From contig NZ_CP061035.1 in the NCBI RefSeq assembly GCF_016743815.1, positions 2,606,501-2,670,500 of the forward strand: a stretch of DNA of 64,000 nucleotides, in the 5' to 3' direction. Shown here one piece after another: positions 44,973 through 54,778 of this stretch; the stretch's first letter is position 1; the number at the start of each line of letters is the position of its first letter. The stretch comes from Sphingomonas aliaeris (lineage in GTDB: Bacteria; Pseudomonadota; Alphaproteobacteria; Sphingomonadales; Sphingomonadaceae). A program made the position numbers and the translations under genes. The notes below the pieces were generated by a model. The model was not told the origin of the DNA. It saw nothing but the letters and a program-made list of their open reading frames with translations, and made no database searches.

Positions 44973-45893
44973 TCACGCCAGAGCCTCGTCCACGATCCGC
45001 TGCACCAGTTCGGGATAGCTCATTCCGTTGTGCCGCGCCTGTTCCGGCACCAGGCTCAGCGCCGTCATGCCCGGCTGCGTGTTCACCTCCAGCAGGAACA
45101 ATCCGTCCACACCGCGCTCGTCATCCCACCGGAAATCCGCCCGCGAACATCCCTTGCACCCCAGCAACCGGTGCGCTTCCACCGCCAGCGCCTTGCACGC
45201 TTCGGTAATCTCGTCCGGCACGTCGGCGGGATAGATATGTTCGGTCAGGCCGTCGGTATATTTGGATTCATAATCGTAAAAGCCGCTCTTGGGCTTCAAC
45301 TCGGTCACGCCCAGCGCTTCGTTGCCCAGCACCGCCGTGGTCAGTTCGCGCCCCCGGATGAAGGGTTCGGCCAGCAGTTCGTCGAATTCCTGCCACGGCC
45401 CCACCGATGCTGCGGCGATCGGATTGCCATAGTTCCCCTGATCCGTGACGATCGCGACGCCGACCGACGATCCTTCGTTGACCGGCTTCAGCACATACGG
45501 GCGCGGCAGCGGATCGGCCTCGAACAGCGTTTCGGTCTTCACGATCCGCCCGCCGGGCATCGGGATGCCGTGCGGCACCAGCGCCTGTTTCGTCAGCACC
45601 TTGTCGATCGCGATGACCGAGGTCGCGAGGCCGCTATGCGTGTATTTCAGACCCATCAGGTCGAGCAGACCCTGCACCGACCCGTCCTCGCCCGGCGTAC
45701 CGTGCAGCGCGTTGAAGACGATATCCGGCGCGATCTCCTTCAGCCGCGTGGCGACGTCGCGGTCCATGTCGACGCGCGTCACCCGGTGGTCGAGCGATTC
45801 CAGCGCATCCGCGACGCCCGCGCCCGACAGCAGCGAAACCTCACGCTCGGCGGACCAGCCCCCCATCAGCACGGCGATATGCAGCTTGCTCAC
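44973..45893 (-). CDS. ddl: D-alanine-D-alanine ligase
   Basis: ATP-grasp ligase producing D-Ala-D-Ala for the peptidoglycan stem, 306 residues. MGGWSAEREVSLLSG, LHGTPGEDGSVQGLLDLMGLKYT, PVNEGSSVGV and LLEVNTQPGMT are the standard motifs. ATGA overlap with the murB stop. Confidence 0.96.
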   Translation of the reverse strand: MSKLHIAVLMGGWSAEREVSLLSGAGVADALESLDHRVTRVDMDRDVATRLKEIAPDIVFNALHGTPGEDGSVQGLLDLMGLKYTHSGLATSVIAIDKVLTKQALVPHGIPMPGGRIVKTETLFEADPLPRPYVLKPVNEGSSVGVAIVTDQGNYGNPIAAASVGPWQEFDELLAEPFIRGRELTTAVLGNEALGVTELKPKSGFYDYESKYTDGLTEHIYPADVPDEITEACKALAVEAHRLLGCKGCSRADFRWDDERGVDGLFLLEVNTQPGMTALSLVPEQARHNGMSYPELVQRIVDEALA

Positions 45894-46798
45894 GTCTTCA
45901 CCTCGATATGGTCGGGGGCCGCATCATCGGCCGCCCGGCCGACGCGCTGGATTTCCCATTCCAGTTCCACCCCGGATTGCGCCCGCACCCGCGCCCGGAC
46001 GTCCTCGCCCAGCGCCTCGATCTCGGCACTCGTCGCCGATCCAAGGTTGAGCAAAAAGTTACAATGTTTCTCCGATACCTGCGCATCGCCACGCGTCAGC
46101 CCCCGGCATCCCGCCGCATCGACCAAGGCCCAGGCCTTGTGCCCGTCCGGATTCTTGAACGTCGATCCGCCGGTGCGCGACCGCAACGGTTGCGACGCTT
46201 CGCGCTCGGACGAGATTCGATCCATCTCCGCCTGGATCGTCGCCGGGTCCTCGGCATGCCCCCGGAACGTCGCGCAGACCACGATCGCGCCGTCGGGCAG
46301 CGCACTGTGGCGATACGTGTAGCCGAGCGCCCCGACGTCCAACGTGACACAGTCGCCCGATCGCAACACGACGTCGCACTCGACCAGAACGTCCTTCACC
46401 TCGCGCCCATACGCGCCGCCGTTCATCCGCACGAAACCGCCGACCGTGCCGGGGATCGATCGCAGGAATTCGAACGCGCCAATGCCCGCGTCCCGCGCCT
46501 TGGACGATACCAGTATTCCTGATGCCCCGCCGCCGCAGCGCAAGGTCACTTCGTCCAGCCGATCGACCTGTGCGAACGCCTTGCCCAGCCGCACGACCAC
46601 GCCCGGCACCCCGCCGTCGCGCACGATCAGGTTCGATCCCAGCCCCAGCGCCATGACCGGCACGGCCGGATCCAGACCGCGTAGGAACGCGCTAAGGTCG
46701 TCCTCGTCCTTCGGTTCGAATAACCACTCCGCCGCCCCGCCCGATTTGAACCAGACGAGCGGCGCCAGCGGCGCATTCGCCGTTAACCGGCCACGCAC
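45890..46798 (-). CDS. murB: UDP-N-acetylenolpyruvoylglucosamine reductase
   Basis: FAD/NADPH-dependent reductase giving UDP-MurNAc, 302 residues. GLGSNLIVRDGGVPGVVVRL, IPGTVGGFVRMNGGAYG, and the catalytic-region SRTGGSTFKNPDGHKAW. GTG start at 46798 is the first in-frame start after a palindromic region; the family often has a few more N-terminal residues. Overlaps ddl. Confidence 0.95.
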   Translation of the reverse strand: MRGRLTANAPLAPLVWFKSGGAAEWLFEPKDEDDLSAFLRGLDPAVPVMALGLGSNLIVRDGGVPGVVVRLGKAFAQVDRLDEVTLRCGGGASGILVSSKARDAGIGAFEFLRSIPGTVGGFVRMNGGAYGREVKDVLVECDVVLRSGDCVTLDVGALGYTYRHSALPDGAIVVCATFRGHAEDPATIQAEMDRISSEREASQPLRSRTGGSTFKNPDGHKAWALVDAAGCRGLTRGDAQVSEKHCNFLLNLGSATSAEIEALGEDVRARVRAQSGVELEWEIQRVGRAADDAAPDHIEVKT

Positions 46799-46807
46799 CT
46801 CTCTAAG

Positions 46808-46973
46808 CCCCTCCCCTTTAGGAGTGCCGGGTGAATAGCCCCCGGGCTATTCAGGTCAGGCTGGGAGCCTGACCGACCCGGCACTGGGTTGGGGTGGGGC
46901 CGTTCCGCAGATGCCGACGCAGCAGAATGAGGCAAGCCCCCCACCCCCGGCCCCTCCCCTTAAGGGGAGGGGG
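46808..46973. repeat. Three-way-junction palindromic element between murC and murB
   Basis: Nested inverted repeats fill most of the murC-murB spacer. Outer CCCCTCCCC (46808-46816) can pair with GGGGAGGGG (46965-46973). A 10-bp stem AGTGCCGGGT (46823-46832)/ACCCGGCACT (46876-46885) encloses two perfect 9-bp hairpins: GAATAGCCC/GGGCTATTC (46833-46852) and GGTCAGGCT/AGCCTGACC (46854-46874). CCCCTCCCCTTAAGGGGAGG at 46952-46971 forms another palindrome. Confidence 0.85.
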
Positions 46974-46994
46974 AAGAAGAAGGCGCGCCGTCGT

Positions 46995-48413
46995 TCACCG
47001 CGCGGCCTCGATCGCATCAGCCAGGCCCGCGGCCCATTTCGTGATGTCGCCCGCGCCCAGGCACACGACCATGTCGCCCGACTGCACCACGCCCGCCAGC
47101 GTTTCGGCCAGCGCGCCCGCATCCGCCACCGTCATCGCCGACCGGTGCCCGCGCCGCTTCAATCCCTCGACCAGAGCCTCCGCAGAAACGCCCTCGATCG
47201 GCTGTTCACCCGCGGCATAGACCGGCGTCACCAGCACCATGTCGGCGTCGTTGAACGCCTGCTGGAATTCCTCCATCAGATTGCCCAGCCGGGTAAAACG
47301 ATGCGGCTGCACCACCGCGATCACGCGGTTCTCCACGCCCTCGCGCGCCGCCGCCAGCACTGCCTTGATCTCGACCGGGTGGTGTCCGTAATCGTCGATG
47401 ATCGTCGCGCGCCCCCCATTTTCGAGGGCCACTTCACCCACCTTGGTGAAGCGCCGCTTCACGCCGCCGAACTTGGCGAAACCGGTGCGGATCGTGTCGT
47501 CGGGAATCCCCATCTCCAGCGCGACGCCGATCGCCGACAGCGCGTTCTGCACGTTGTGCCGGCCGGGCATCGGCAATTCGATCCCCTCGATCGAGCGGAC
47601 CGTGCCGTCGCGGCTGCGCACCAAGCACTCGAACCGGTTGCCGCCCGGGATCGGCGTCACGTTCACGCCGCGCACGTCCGCCTGCGCGGCGAACCCGTAC
47701 GTCACGACGCGTCGGTCGCGCACGCGCGGAATGATCGCCTGCACCTCGGGATGATCGAGGCACAGCAACGCCGCGCCGTAAAAGGGCACGTTCTCGACGA
47801 ACTCGACGAACGCATCCTTCACCGCATCGAACGATCCGTAATGGTCCAGATGCTCGGGGTCGATATTCGTGACGACCGCGATCGTCCCGTCCAGCCGCAG
47901 GAAGCTGCCATCGCTTTCGTCCGCCTCGACCACCATCCAGTCGCTCGCGCCCAGCCGCGCGTTGGAGCCGTAGCTGTTGATAATCCCGCCGTTGATGACG
48001 GTCGGATCCACCCCGCCCGCGTCCAGCAGCGCCGCGATCATGCTCGTCGTCGTCGTCTTGCCGTGCGTCCCCGCCACCGCGACGGTCGATTTCAGCCGCA
48101 TCAGTTCGGCCAGCATCTCCGCGCGCCGCACCACCGGGATGCGCCGCTCCAGCGCGATCTCGACTTCCGGATTGGAGCGCACGATCGCGGTCGAGGTGAC
48201 CACCACCGCCGCATCGCCGACATTCTCCGCAGCATGGCCGATCGCGACGCGGATGCCCTTGTCGCGCAATCCCTGCACGACATAGCCCTCCGCTACGTCC
48301 GACCCCTGCACGTCATAGCCGAGGTTCTTCATCACCTCAGCGATGCCGGACATGCCGATCCCGCCGATGCCGACGAAATGGATCGTCCCGATATCGGTTG
48401 CGACACCCCTCAT
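46995..48413 (-). CDS. murC: UDP-N-acetylmuramate-L-alanine ligase
   Basis: ATP-dependent ligase adding L-Ala to UDP-MurNAc, 472 residues. [32 protein letters not shown] (P-loop), [20 protein letters not shown] and [13 protein letters not shown] at 48413 chosen; earlier codons belong to the murG 3' end. 13 bp after murG. Confidence 0.97.
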   Translation of the reverse strand: MRGVATDIGTIHFVGIGGIGMSGIAEVMKNLGYDVQGSDVAEGYVVQGLRDKGIRVAIGHAAENVGDAAVVVTSTAIVRSNPEVEIALERRIPVVRRAEMLAELMRLKSTVAVAGTHGKTTTTSMIAALLDAGGVDPTVINGGIINSYGSNARLGASDWMVVEADESDGSFLRLDGTIAVVTNIDPEHLDHYGSFDAVKDAFVEFVENVPFYGAALLCLDHPEVQAIIPRVRDRRVVTYGFAAQADVRGVNVTPIPGGNRFECLVRSRDGTVRSIEGIELPMPGRHNVQNALSAIGVALEMGIPDDTIRTGFAKFGGVKRRFTKVGEVALENGGRATIIDDYGHHPVEIKAVLAAAREGVENRVIAVVQPHRFTRLGNLMEEFQQAFNDADMVLVTPVYAAGEQPIEGVSAEALVEGLKRRGHRSAMTVADAGALAETLAGVVQSGDMVVCLGAGDITKWAAGLADAIEAAR

Positions 48414-48426
48414 CTGTTCAGTCCCG

Positions 48427-49578
48427 TCATGCGAAGCTCGGCTTTCTATTGGGCAGCGACACGCCGATCGGCATGTCGCCCAGCGGCGCGTCCAGGTTTT
48501 CCACCAGATCCGCCAGATCGCGCGCCGCATCCGGCCGTCCGCAACTGCGCGCGCGCCCCGCGGCATTCTGCAGCGCCGCCGGGTCGAGCCCCAGCCGCTG
48601 CATCTGCTTGGCGAGTTCGACCGGCGTGAAGGCGGTTTGCGCGATCGTCCGCGCGCCGCCCGCGTCGGTCATCTCCTTCGCGTTCGCCGTCTGGTGATCG
48701 TCGGTCGCGGATGGCAGCGGCACCAGGATCGCGGGCCGTCCGGCACAGGTCAGTTCCGCCAGCGTCGACGCCCCCGCCCGCGCGATCACCAGATGCGCCC
48801 AGGCCAATTGCTCCGGCATATCCGGCAGATAGGTCGCCAGTTCCGCCGCGATCGACAGGTCGGCATATTTGGCCCGCGCCGCATCGATATCCTCGATCCG
48901 CGCCTGATGAGTCACCTGCAACCGCCGCCGGAACGCGATCGGCAACAGCGACAGGCCATCCGGCACGACCTGGCTCAGCACGCTCGCGCCCTGGCTGCCG
49001 CCCGTGACCAGCACGCGAAAGATCCCGTCTTCCTCCAGCAGCGGATAGGGCTGCGATCGCAGCGCCAGCACCGCATCCCGCACCGGATTGCCGACCAGAT
49101 GCGCCTTGCCGCGATACTTCTCCTTTAGTCGCGCGACATTGGCATAGGAGGTCGCGATCGCATCCACCCGCCCAGCGACGAGCCGGTTGACCCGCCCCAG
49201 CACCGCATTCTGTTCGTGCACGGCGGTCGGTATGCCCGCCTTGAACGCCGCCAGCAGCGCGGGCAGCGCGGGATATCCGCCGAAGCCGATCACCGCCGCA
49301 GGCTTCTGGTGACGATACAGCTCGATCGCCTGCGCGCGCCCCGCGATCATCGCGCGTGCCGCCTTCGCCCAGCCGATCGGCCCGCCCGCCAGCCGCCCGG
49401 CCGGCAGAACATGGGTCTGCACCTTGTCGAACAGCCCCGGAAACCGCACGCCGCGATCGTCGCTGATCAGCGATACATGATGACCGCGCCGCCCCAGCTC
49501 CGCTGCCAGCGACGCCGCCGGCACCATGTGCCCGCCGGTGCCGCCCGCCGCGAGTACGTAATGCTTCTGTCCACTCAT
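48427..49578 (-). CDS. murG: UDP-N-acetylglucosamine-N-acetylmuramyl transferase
   Basis: Peripheral membrane GT28 glycosyltransferase making lipid II, 383 residues. [38 protein letters not shown] and [27 protein letters not shown] at 49578 lies 10 bp after ftsW. Confidence 0.96.
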   Translation of the reverse strand: MSGQKHYVLAAGGTGGHMVPAASLAAELGRRGHHVSLISDDRGVRFPGLFDKVQTHVLPAGRLAGGPIGWAKAARAMIAGRAQAIELYRHQKPAAVIGFGGYPALPALLAAFKAGIPTAVHEQNAVLGRVNRLVAGRVDAIATSYANVARLKEKYRGKAHLVGNPVRDAVLALRSQPYPLLEEDGIFRVLVTGGSQGASVLSQVVPDGLSLLPIAFRRRLQVTHQARIEDIDAARAKYADLSIAAELATYLPDMPEQLAWAHLVIARAGASTLAELTCAGRPAILVPLPSATDDHQTANAKEMTDAGGARTIAQTAFTPVELAKQMQRLGLDPAALQNAAGRARSCGRPDAARDLADLVENLDAPLGDMPIGVSLPNRKPSFA

Positions 49579-49588
49579 CGAACGAACC

Positions 49589-50812
49589 TCATTCGCCGCT
49601 CCACCGCGCGATATAGGGGGAGCGCGATACGAACGGGTTCCGCCGCGTGAATGCAAGCAGCAATCCCATCCCGATCGACAGCGCGATCAACGAAGATCCG
49701 CCGTAAGAAATGAACGGCAACGTCATGCCCTTGCTCGGCGCCATGCCCGTATTTACCGCCATGCTGATCAGCGCCTGTGCCCCGAATTGGGTCGCCAGCC
49801 CCGCCGCCGCGTACAGACGGAACTCGTCCTGCTCGTCCAGCAGCTTCACGAACACGCGCACCACCACCGCCAGGAACAGGATGGCGATCACCGCGCACGC
49901 GATCAGCCCGAACTCCTCGCCGATCACCGAATAGATGTAATCGGTATGGCCCTCCGGTAGGCGGAACTTCATCGTCCCGCCGCCCGGCCCGGTCCCGCGC
50001 CATCCGCCCGCGGTGATCGCATTGTGCGCCGCATTGGTCTGGAAATTGTCCGACGCCCCCTCGCCCACGCCCGGGAACAGGAACGCATCGATGCGCACCC
50101 GCGCCGTGTCGTAGAACAGATACGCCGCGACCAGCCCGATCGGCACGCACCCGATCAGCGCCGCCATGATCTTCACCGGCGTGCCCGATATCATCAGCAA
50201 CGCGATCCACACCGAACAGAACACCACCGTCTGGCCGAAATCGGGTTGCAGCATCAGCAGCATCGCGACGAACGCGGTCAAGGCACCGGTGATGACGACG
50301 ACGGGCAGTTCACTGTCCTGCGCGCGCAAGGACAACAGCCACGCGGTCGTGACAATGAAACACGGTTTCAGGAATTCGGACGGCTGCAACAGCGACAGGC
50401 CGAAATCCAGCCAGCGCGTCGCACCGTTGCGCGTCACGCCGATGAACGGCACCGCGATCAGCATCGCCAGGCAGACCGCCGTTCCGATCAACGCCATCCG
50501 CCGCGCCATCGGCACCGGCAACATCGACGTCACGAACAGGACGGGCAGCGACACGCCGACCCAGCCCAGCTGCCACCACAGATAATACAAAGCAGGGATA
50601 TGATGCTTGTCGTCCGAATAACGCTGCGCCGCCGATGGGCTCGCCGCGCCGACCGCGACCAGCCCGACCGCGATCAGCAACATCGTCAGCAACAGCAGAA
50701 CGCGGTCGATATCCCAGAACCACATGCCGAGCGCGGATCGGTCGCCCCGCCCACCGCGATTCTTCATCCGGCTGATCAGGCCGGCTTTCTGGGGCGCGCG
50801 AACATCGGTCAT
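49589..50812 (-). CDS. ftsW: Peptidoglycan polymerase FtsW (SEDS family)
   Basis: SEDS-family glycosyltransferase of septal peptidoglycan, 407 residues, about ten membrane helices. [55 protein letters not shown] and [31 protein letters not shown] at 50812 is the start, overlapping the murD stop (ATGA). The apparent fusion of murD and ftsW in one frame is caused by an indel in murD. Confidence 0.95.
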   Translation of the reverse strand: MTDVRAPQKAGLISRMKNRGGRGDRSALGMWFWDIDRVLLLLTMLLIAVGLVAVGAASPSAAQRYSDDKHHIPALYYLWWQLGWVGVSLPVLFVTSMLPVPMARRMALIGTAVCLAMLIAVPFIGVTRNGATRWLDFGLSLLQPSEFLKPCFIVTTAWLLSLRAQDSELPVVVITGALTAFVAMLLMLQPDFGQTVVFCSVWIALLMISGTPVKIMAALIGCVPIGLVAAYLFYDTARVRIDAFLFPGVGEGASDNFQTNAAHNAITAGGWRGTGPGGGTMKFRLPEGHTDYIYSVIGEEFGLIACAVIAILFLAVVVRVFVKLLDEQDEFRLYAAAGLATQFGAQALISMAVNTGMAPSKGMTLPFISYGGSSLIALSIGMGLLLAFTRRNPFVSRSPYIARWSGE

Positions 50813-52191
50813 GCCAAGGCCTCCACCGCCTGCCGGAACTGGTCGCCGCGATCCTCGAAATCGCGAAACTGGTCGAACGACGCGCAGGCCGGCGACAGCA
50901 GCACCGTCTCGCCCGGCTGCGCCTGCGCCCGCGGCGCTGGTGACCGCCGCGGACAGCGTGCCGCTCTGCTCGACCGGCATATGATCCTTGAGGATGTCGG
51001 CGAACTTCGCCCCCGAAGACCCGATCGTATAGGCGCGCACGACATGCCCGAAACTCGGCGCGCAGGCGTCGAGATCGTCGCTCTTCGATTGCCCGCCAAG
51101 GATCCAGTGGACCCGGTCGAACGCCGCCAGCGCCGGCGCGACGGCTTCCGGATTGGTCGCCTTGCTGTCGTTGACGAACGCGACATTGTTCCTGGTCGCG
51201 ACCAGTTCCATCCGGTGCGGCAAACCGGTGAAGGTGCGCAACGCCGCTGCGATCACGTCCTCCGCAACGCCCAGCCGACGCGCCACCGCAACCGCCGCCT
51301 GCACGTTCGACCGGTTATGCGGTCCCTGCAAGTTCGGCCACTCGCTTTGATCGCCGACCGCCACGTCGCCGATGATCTCGACCGTCGGGCTTTCCCAATC
51401 GTCCAGAATGGCGAACTCCGCCAGCGCGGCGCCATCCAGCACGGCAAGCATCTCGGCCGACTGCATCGCGATCAGCCGCGCCTTCGACGCCGCATAATCC
51501 GCCAGCCCGTCATACCGGTCGAGATGATCCGGCGTCACGTTCAGCAACACCGCGACATCGCAATCCAACGTCTGCGTCAGGTCGATCTGATAGCTCGACA
51601 GTTCCAGCACATAGACGCCACCCTCCGGCAGCGGCTCCTGCTCCAGGATCGGCAACCCGATATTCCCGCCCAGCCGCGACGGCACCTCCGCGGTGCGCAG
51701 GATATGGTGGATCAACGACACCGTCGTCGACTTACCGTTCGTCCCCGTGACGCCGACCACCTTGTGCGCAGGCAATCCGGTCTGCGCCTGCGCGAACAGT
51801 TCGATATCCCCAATGATCGGCACCCCCGCCGCCCGAGCCTTCGCCGCCACCGGATGCCGGTTCAACGGCACCCCCGGCGACACGACCAGCGCGTGGAAGC
51901 CAGCGAGGTCGATCACTTCCGGATCACCAACTTCTAAAGCCCTCTCCCCGCTTGCGGGGAGAGGGTTGGTAGAGGGGCAGTGTCGAGCGAAGGGACTTCC
52001 GACTGCCCCTCTCCCCAACCCTCTCCCCGCTTGCGGGGAGAGGGAGCTAAAGCATCCCGCCGTCCCGCATCCGAATCCCACGCCACTACGCTCGCCCCGC
52101 CGGCCACCAGCGCACGCACAGTCGCCGCACCGGACCGCGCCAGCCCCAGCACCGCAAAGCGCTTGCCTGCCCAGGCATCGGAAGAAATCAC
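50809..52191 (-). pseudogene. murD: UDP-N-acetylmuramoylalanine-D-glutamate ligase, two disruptions
   Basis: ATP-dependent D-Glu-adding ligase. GTG start at 52191 overlaps the mraY stop. First 49 or so residues ([25 protein letters not shown]...DSDAGRRDAL) are in one frame, then a 113-bp palindromic insert (flanking 7-bp duplication CTAAAGC at 51934-51940 and 52047-52053) throws the frame off. The rest reads ALEVGDPEVIDLAGFHALVVSPGVPLNRHP, VGVTGTNGKSTT, DHLDRYDG in the next frame. A second switch is at the CCC of 50928-50930: one base fewer restores [21 protein letters not shown]...EALA. Without both lesions MurD is 422 residues and complete. One extra base within the insert would leave an in-frame 38-residue insertion. 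Confidence 0.88.
51934..52053. repeat. Palindromic element inserted in murD
   Basis: Arms CCTCTCCCCGCTTGCGGGGA (start 51941) and CCCTCTCCCCGCTTGCGGGG (start about 52018) with CAGTGTCGAGCGAAGGGACT between. Flanked by direct repeats CTAAAGC (51934-51940, 52047-52053). Removing one copy plus the element restores an uninterrupted murD codon order. Confidence 0.85.
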
Positions 52192-53258
52192 CGCAGCTTC
52201 AACGTAGACAGACCAGCCAGCGCCAGCACGAACGCGATGATCCAGAACCGGATCACGACCGTCGCCTCGGCCCAGCCCAATTGTTCGAAATGGTGGTGGA
52301 TCGGCGCCATGCGGAACACGCGCTTGCCGGTGCGCTTGTAGAAGAACACCTGGATGATGACGCTCAGCGCCTCCATCACGAACAGGCCGCCGATGATGCC
52401 CAGCACGATCTCGTGATGCGCGACGACAGAGATCGCGCCCAGCGCGCCGCCAAGCGCGAGGCTGCCCGTATCGCCCATGAAGACCGCAGCAGGTGGTGCG
52501 TTGAACCACAGGAACGCCAGCCCCGCGCCTACGATCGCGCCGCAGAAGATCGCCAGTTCGCCCGCGCCCGGCACATGCGGAATCCCCAGATACGCTGCGA
52601 ACTTCACGTTACCGGCCAGATAGACGATGATCATGAAGGCGACCGACGCGATGATCACCGGCATCGTCGCCAGCCCGTCCAGCCCGTCCGTTAGGTTCAC
52701 GGCATTGCCGAACGACACGATCGTGAAGGCCGCGAACAGGATGTAGAAATAGCCGAGGTCGATCGACACGCTGCTGAAGAACGGCAGATACAGGTGCGTT
52801 CCATTTTCCCCGACGATGATCCAGCTTGCGACGCCTGCGATCAAGAATTCCAGGATCAGCCGGGTCCGGCCGGAAACACCCGCCGTGCTCGCTTTCCGCA
52901 CCTTGTCGTAATCGTCCATGAAGCCGATCGCACCGAAGCCGAGCGTCACGCACAGACATGCCCAGACGAACGGGTTGCGCATGTCCATGAAGATCAGGAT
53001 CGACAAGCTCATGCTCGTCAGGATCATCAGCCCGCCCATCGTCGGCGTGCCGCGCTTGGCAAGGTGGGTCTGCGGGCCGTCGGCGCGGATCGGCTGGCCC
53101 TTGCCCTGCCGCACGCGCAGCCATCCGATGAAGCGCGGCCCGATGATCAGCCCGATGACCAGCGCCATCGTCACCGCACCGCCGGTCCGCACCGACTGGT
53201 ATCGAATCAGGTTCAGCAGTCCGGGGAAACCCAGATGTTCGGCGATCACATAGAGCAT
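52188..53258 (-). CDS. mraY: Phospho-N-acetylmuramoyl-pentapeptide transferase
   Basis: Integral membrane enzyme forming lipid I, 356 residues, ten predicted helices. [45 protein letters not shown] and APIHHHFE motifs all present. Start ATG overlaps the end of murF by 13 bp. Confidence 0.97.
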   Translation of the reverse strand: MLYVIAEHLGFPGLLNLIRYQSVRTGGAVTMALVIGLIIGPRFIGWLRVRQGKGQPIRADGPQTHLAKRGTPTMGGLMILTSMSLSILIFMDMRNPFVWACLCVTLGFGAIGFMDDYDKVRKASTAGVSGRTRLILEFLIAGVASWIIVGENGTHLYLPFFSSVSIDLGYFYILFAAFTIVSFGNAVNLTDGLDGLATMPVIIASVAFMIIVYLAGNVKFAAYLGIPHVPGAGELAIFCGAIVGAGLAFLWFNAPPAAVFMGDTGSLALGGALGAISVVAHHEIVLGIIGGLFVMEALSVIIQVFFYKRTGKRVFRMAPIHHHFEQLGWAEATVVIRFWIIAFVLALAGLSTLKLR

Positions 53259-54652
53259 GAAGCTGTCCCGTTCCCGGTCGCGGGGGTCTTTAGGCGGGCG
53301 ACCAGCGTGGACAGCCCCACGCCGTTCGACCCCTTGATGAGCACCGCATCGCCCGGGGCCAGTATCTCGGCCAGACGTTCACCGGCGGTCGCGGCGTCGG
53401 CCACATGGACGAATTGCACGCGACCCTCAAGCGCTTCCGCCAGATGCAGCATCTCGGTGCCGACAAGGACGAGTTGCGATACCCCTGCCGCCGCGATCGG
53501 CTCCGCCAGCGCCGCGTGATACGCGCCGCTCGCGTCACCCAGTTCGCGCATCTCGCCCAGCACGGCGATCTTGCGCGTGGCATCCTCGGCGCCCAGCACC
53601 GCCAGCGTCGCGCGCATCGATGCGGGATTCGCATTATAGCTTTCGTCGATGACCAAGGCTTCACCGCCACCAACAGGCGCCATGAAGCGCGCGCCGCGCC
53701 CCTGAAGCCCGCCCATCTCGGCGAGCGCAAGGCCCGCCATGCCCAGATCGCCGCCGACCGCATCCACCGCCGCCAGCACCGCCAGGGCATTGGACACCCA
53801 GTGCATGCCCGGCTGCGCCATCGTGAAACTCAATTCGCGCTCGCCGAGCCGCGCGGTGACGAACGTCGCTCCCGTCGCCAGCCGCATCGATTCGATCGCG
53901 CGAACATCCGCCCCGGCTTGCAGGCCGAACGTCACGATCTCGGACGCATGGGGCCGCGCCGCCGCGATCAGCCGGTCCCGATGCGGGCTGTCGAAGGGTA
54001 CGATCGCCACGCCGCCCGGCTCGAGCCCCGCGAAGATCTCGCCCTTGGCGTCCGCGATCGCCGACTCGTCGGGGAAGAACGCCGTATGTGCGGGCGCGAT
54101 CGCGGTCACCAATGCGACATGCGGCCGCACCAATGTCGTCAGATGCGCCAGTTCGCCGGCATGGTTCATGCCCATTTCCAGCACGCCATATTTCGACCCG
54201 GCGGGCATCCGCGCGAGGCTCAGCGGAACGCCGGTATGATTGTTATAGCTTTTGACCGACCGGTGCGCCGAACCAGGATCGGGCCGATCCAGCGCCGCGA
54301 ACAGTGCCTCTTTGGTGCTCGTCTTGCCGACCGATCCGGTCACGCCGATGATCCGCGCCGCCGTCCGCTCGCGCGACGCTACAGCCAGCGCCTCCAGCGC
54401 CGCCATCGTATCGCCGACGCGAACCTGCGGATTCCCGCTATCCTCGCTCACGACCGCCCCCGCCGCGCCGCGCTCGAACGCCTGCGTCAGGAACCGGTGG
54501 CCGTCCGTCGCTTCGCCCGTCAGCGCGATGAACAGGTCGCCCGGCCCGACCTCGCGCGAATCGAACGTCACGCCGTCCGCCTCGAACGCAGCGGACGCCG
54601 CCCCGCCCGTCGCCGCTGCGATAGCGTCGGAGGTCCAGAGAGCGTCAGTCAT
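53246..54652 (-). CDS. murF: UDP-N-acetylmuramoyl-tripeptide-D-alanyl-D-alanine ligase
   Basis: Adds D-Ala-D-Ala to the UDP-MurNAc-tripeptide, 468 residues. [29 protein letters not shown] (P-loop), [21 protein letters not shown] and [23 protein letters not shown] at 54652 is the start; upstream in-frame codons come from a palindromic repeat. Confidence 0.96.
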   Translation of the reverse strand: MTDALWTSDAIAAATGGAASAAFEADGVTFDSREVGPGDLFIALTGEATDGHRFLTQAFERGAAGAVVSEDSGNPQVRVGDTMAALEALAVASRERTAARIIGVTGSVGKTSTKEALFAALDRPDPGSAHRSVKSYNNHTGVPLSLARMPAGSKYGVLEMGMNHAGELAHLTTLVRPHVALVTAIAPAHTAFFPDESAIADAKGEIFAGLEPGGVAIVPFDSPHRDRLIAAARPHASEIVTFGLQAGADVRAIESMRLATGATFVTARLGERELSFTMAQPGMHWVSNALAVLAAVDAVGGDLGMAGLALAEMGGLQGRGARFMAPVGGGEALVIDESYNANPASMRATLAVLGAEDATRKIAVLGEMRELGDASGAYHAALAEPIAAAGVSQLVLVGTEMLHLAEALEGRVQFVHVADAATAGERLAEILAPGDAVLIKGSNGVGLSTLVARLKTPATGNGTASCSM

Positions 54653-54670
54653 TGCCGCAGCACCCCAAAT

Positions 54671-54754
54671 CCGTTCGTCCTGAGCCTGTCGAAGGGCGTG
54701 CCCCAAGGACCGACGTACCCGGCTCACGTGCTTCGACAAGCTCAGCACGAACGG
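54671..54754. repeat. Inverted repeat between murE and murF
   Basis: GTGCTTCGACAGGCTCAGC-family arms at 54671-54697 and 54728-54754. It fills the murE-murF spacer; read through, it would add LSLSKHV...LRQAQDER-type residues to MurF. Confidence 0.85.
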
Positions 54755-54778
54755 CGTAGTTGGCGATCGGAAAACTCG

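Noticed and set aside
46823..46885. A tRNA gene, because of the cloverleaf-like folding
   Set aside because: Only two arms plus the outer stem, no T-loop or anticodon-like sequence, and the arms are perfect palindromes.
46911..48629. A 572-codon plus-strand frame opposite murC
   Set aside because: Shadow frame, typical Arg/His-rich composition; MurC is unmistakable on the other strand.
50024..51937. A 637-codon plus-strand frame opposite murD/ftsW
   Set aside because: Arg/His/Gln-rich shadow of the real minus-strand genes; no recognisable domain.
49589..52081. A single 830-codon MurD-FtsW fusion protein
   Set aside because: The join has no MurD C-terminus; the correct end and an ATGA overlap with ftsW are in the neighbouring frame. 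Explained by a one-base indel.
54653..54748. N-terminal extension of MurF (LSLSKHV...)
   Set aside because: It is the translation of a dispersed palindrome; MTDALW at 54652 is the natural start.
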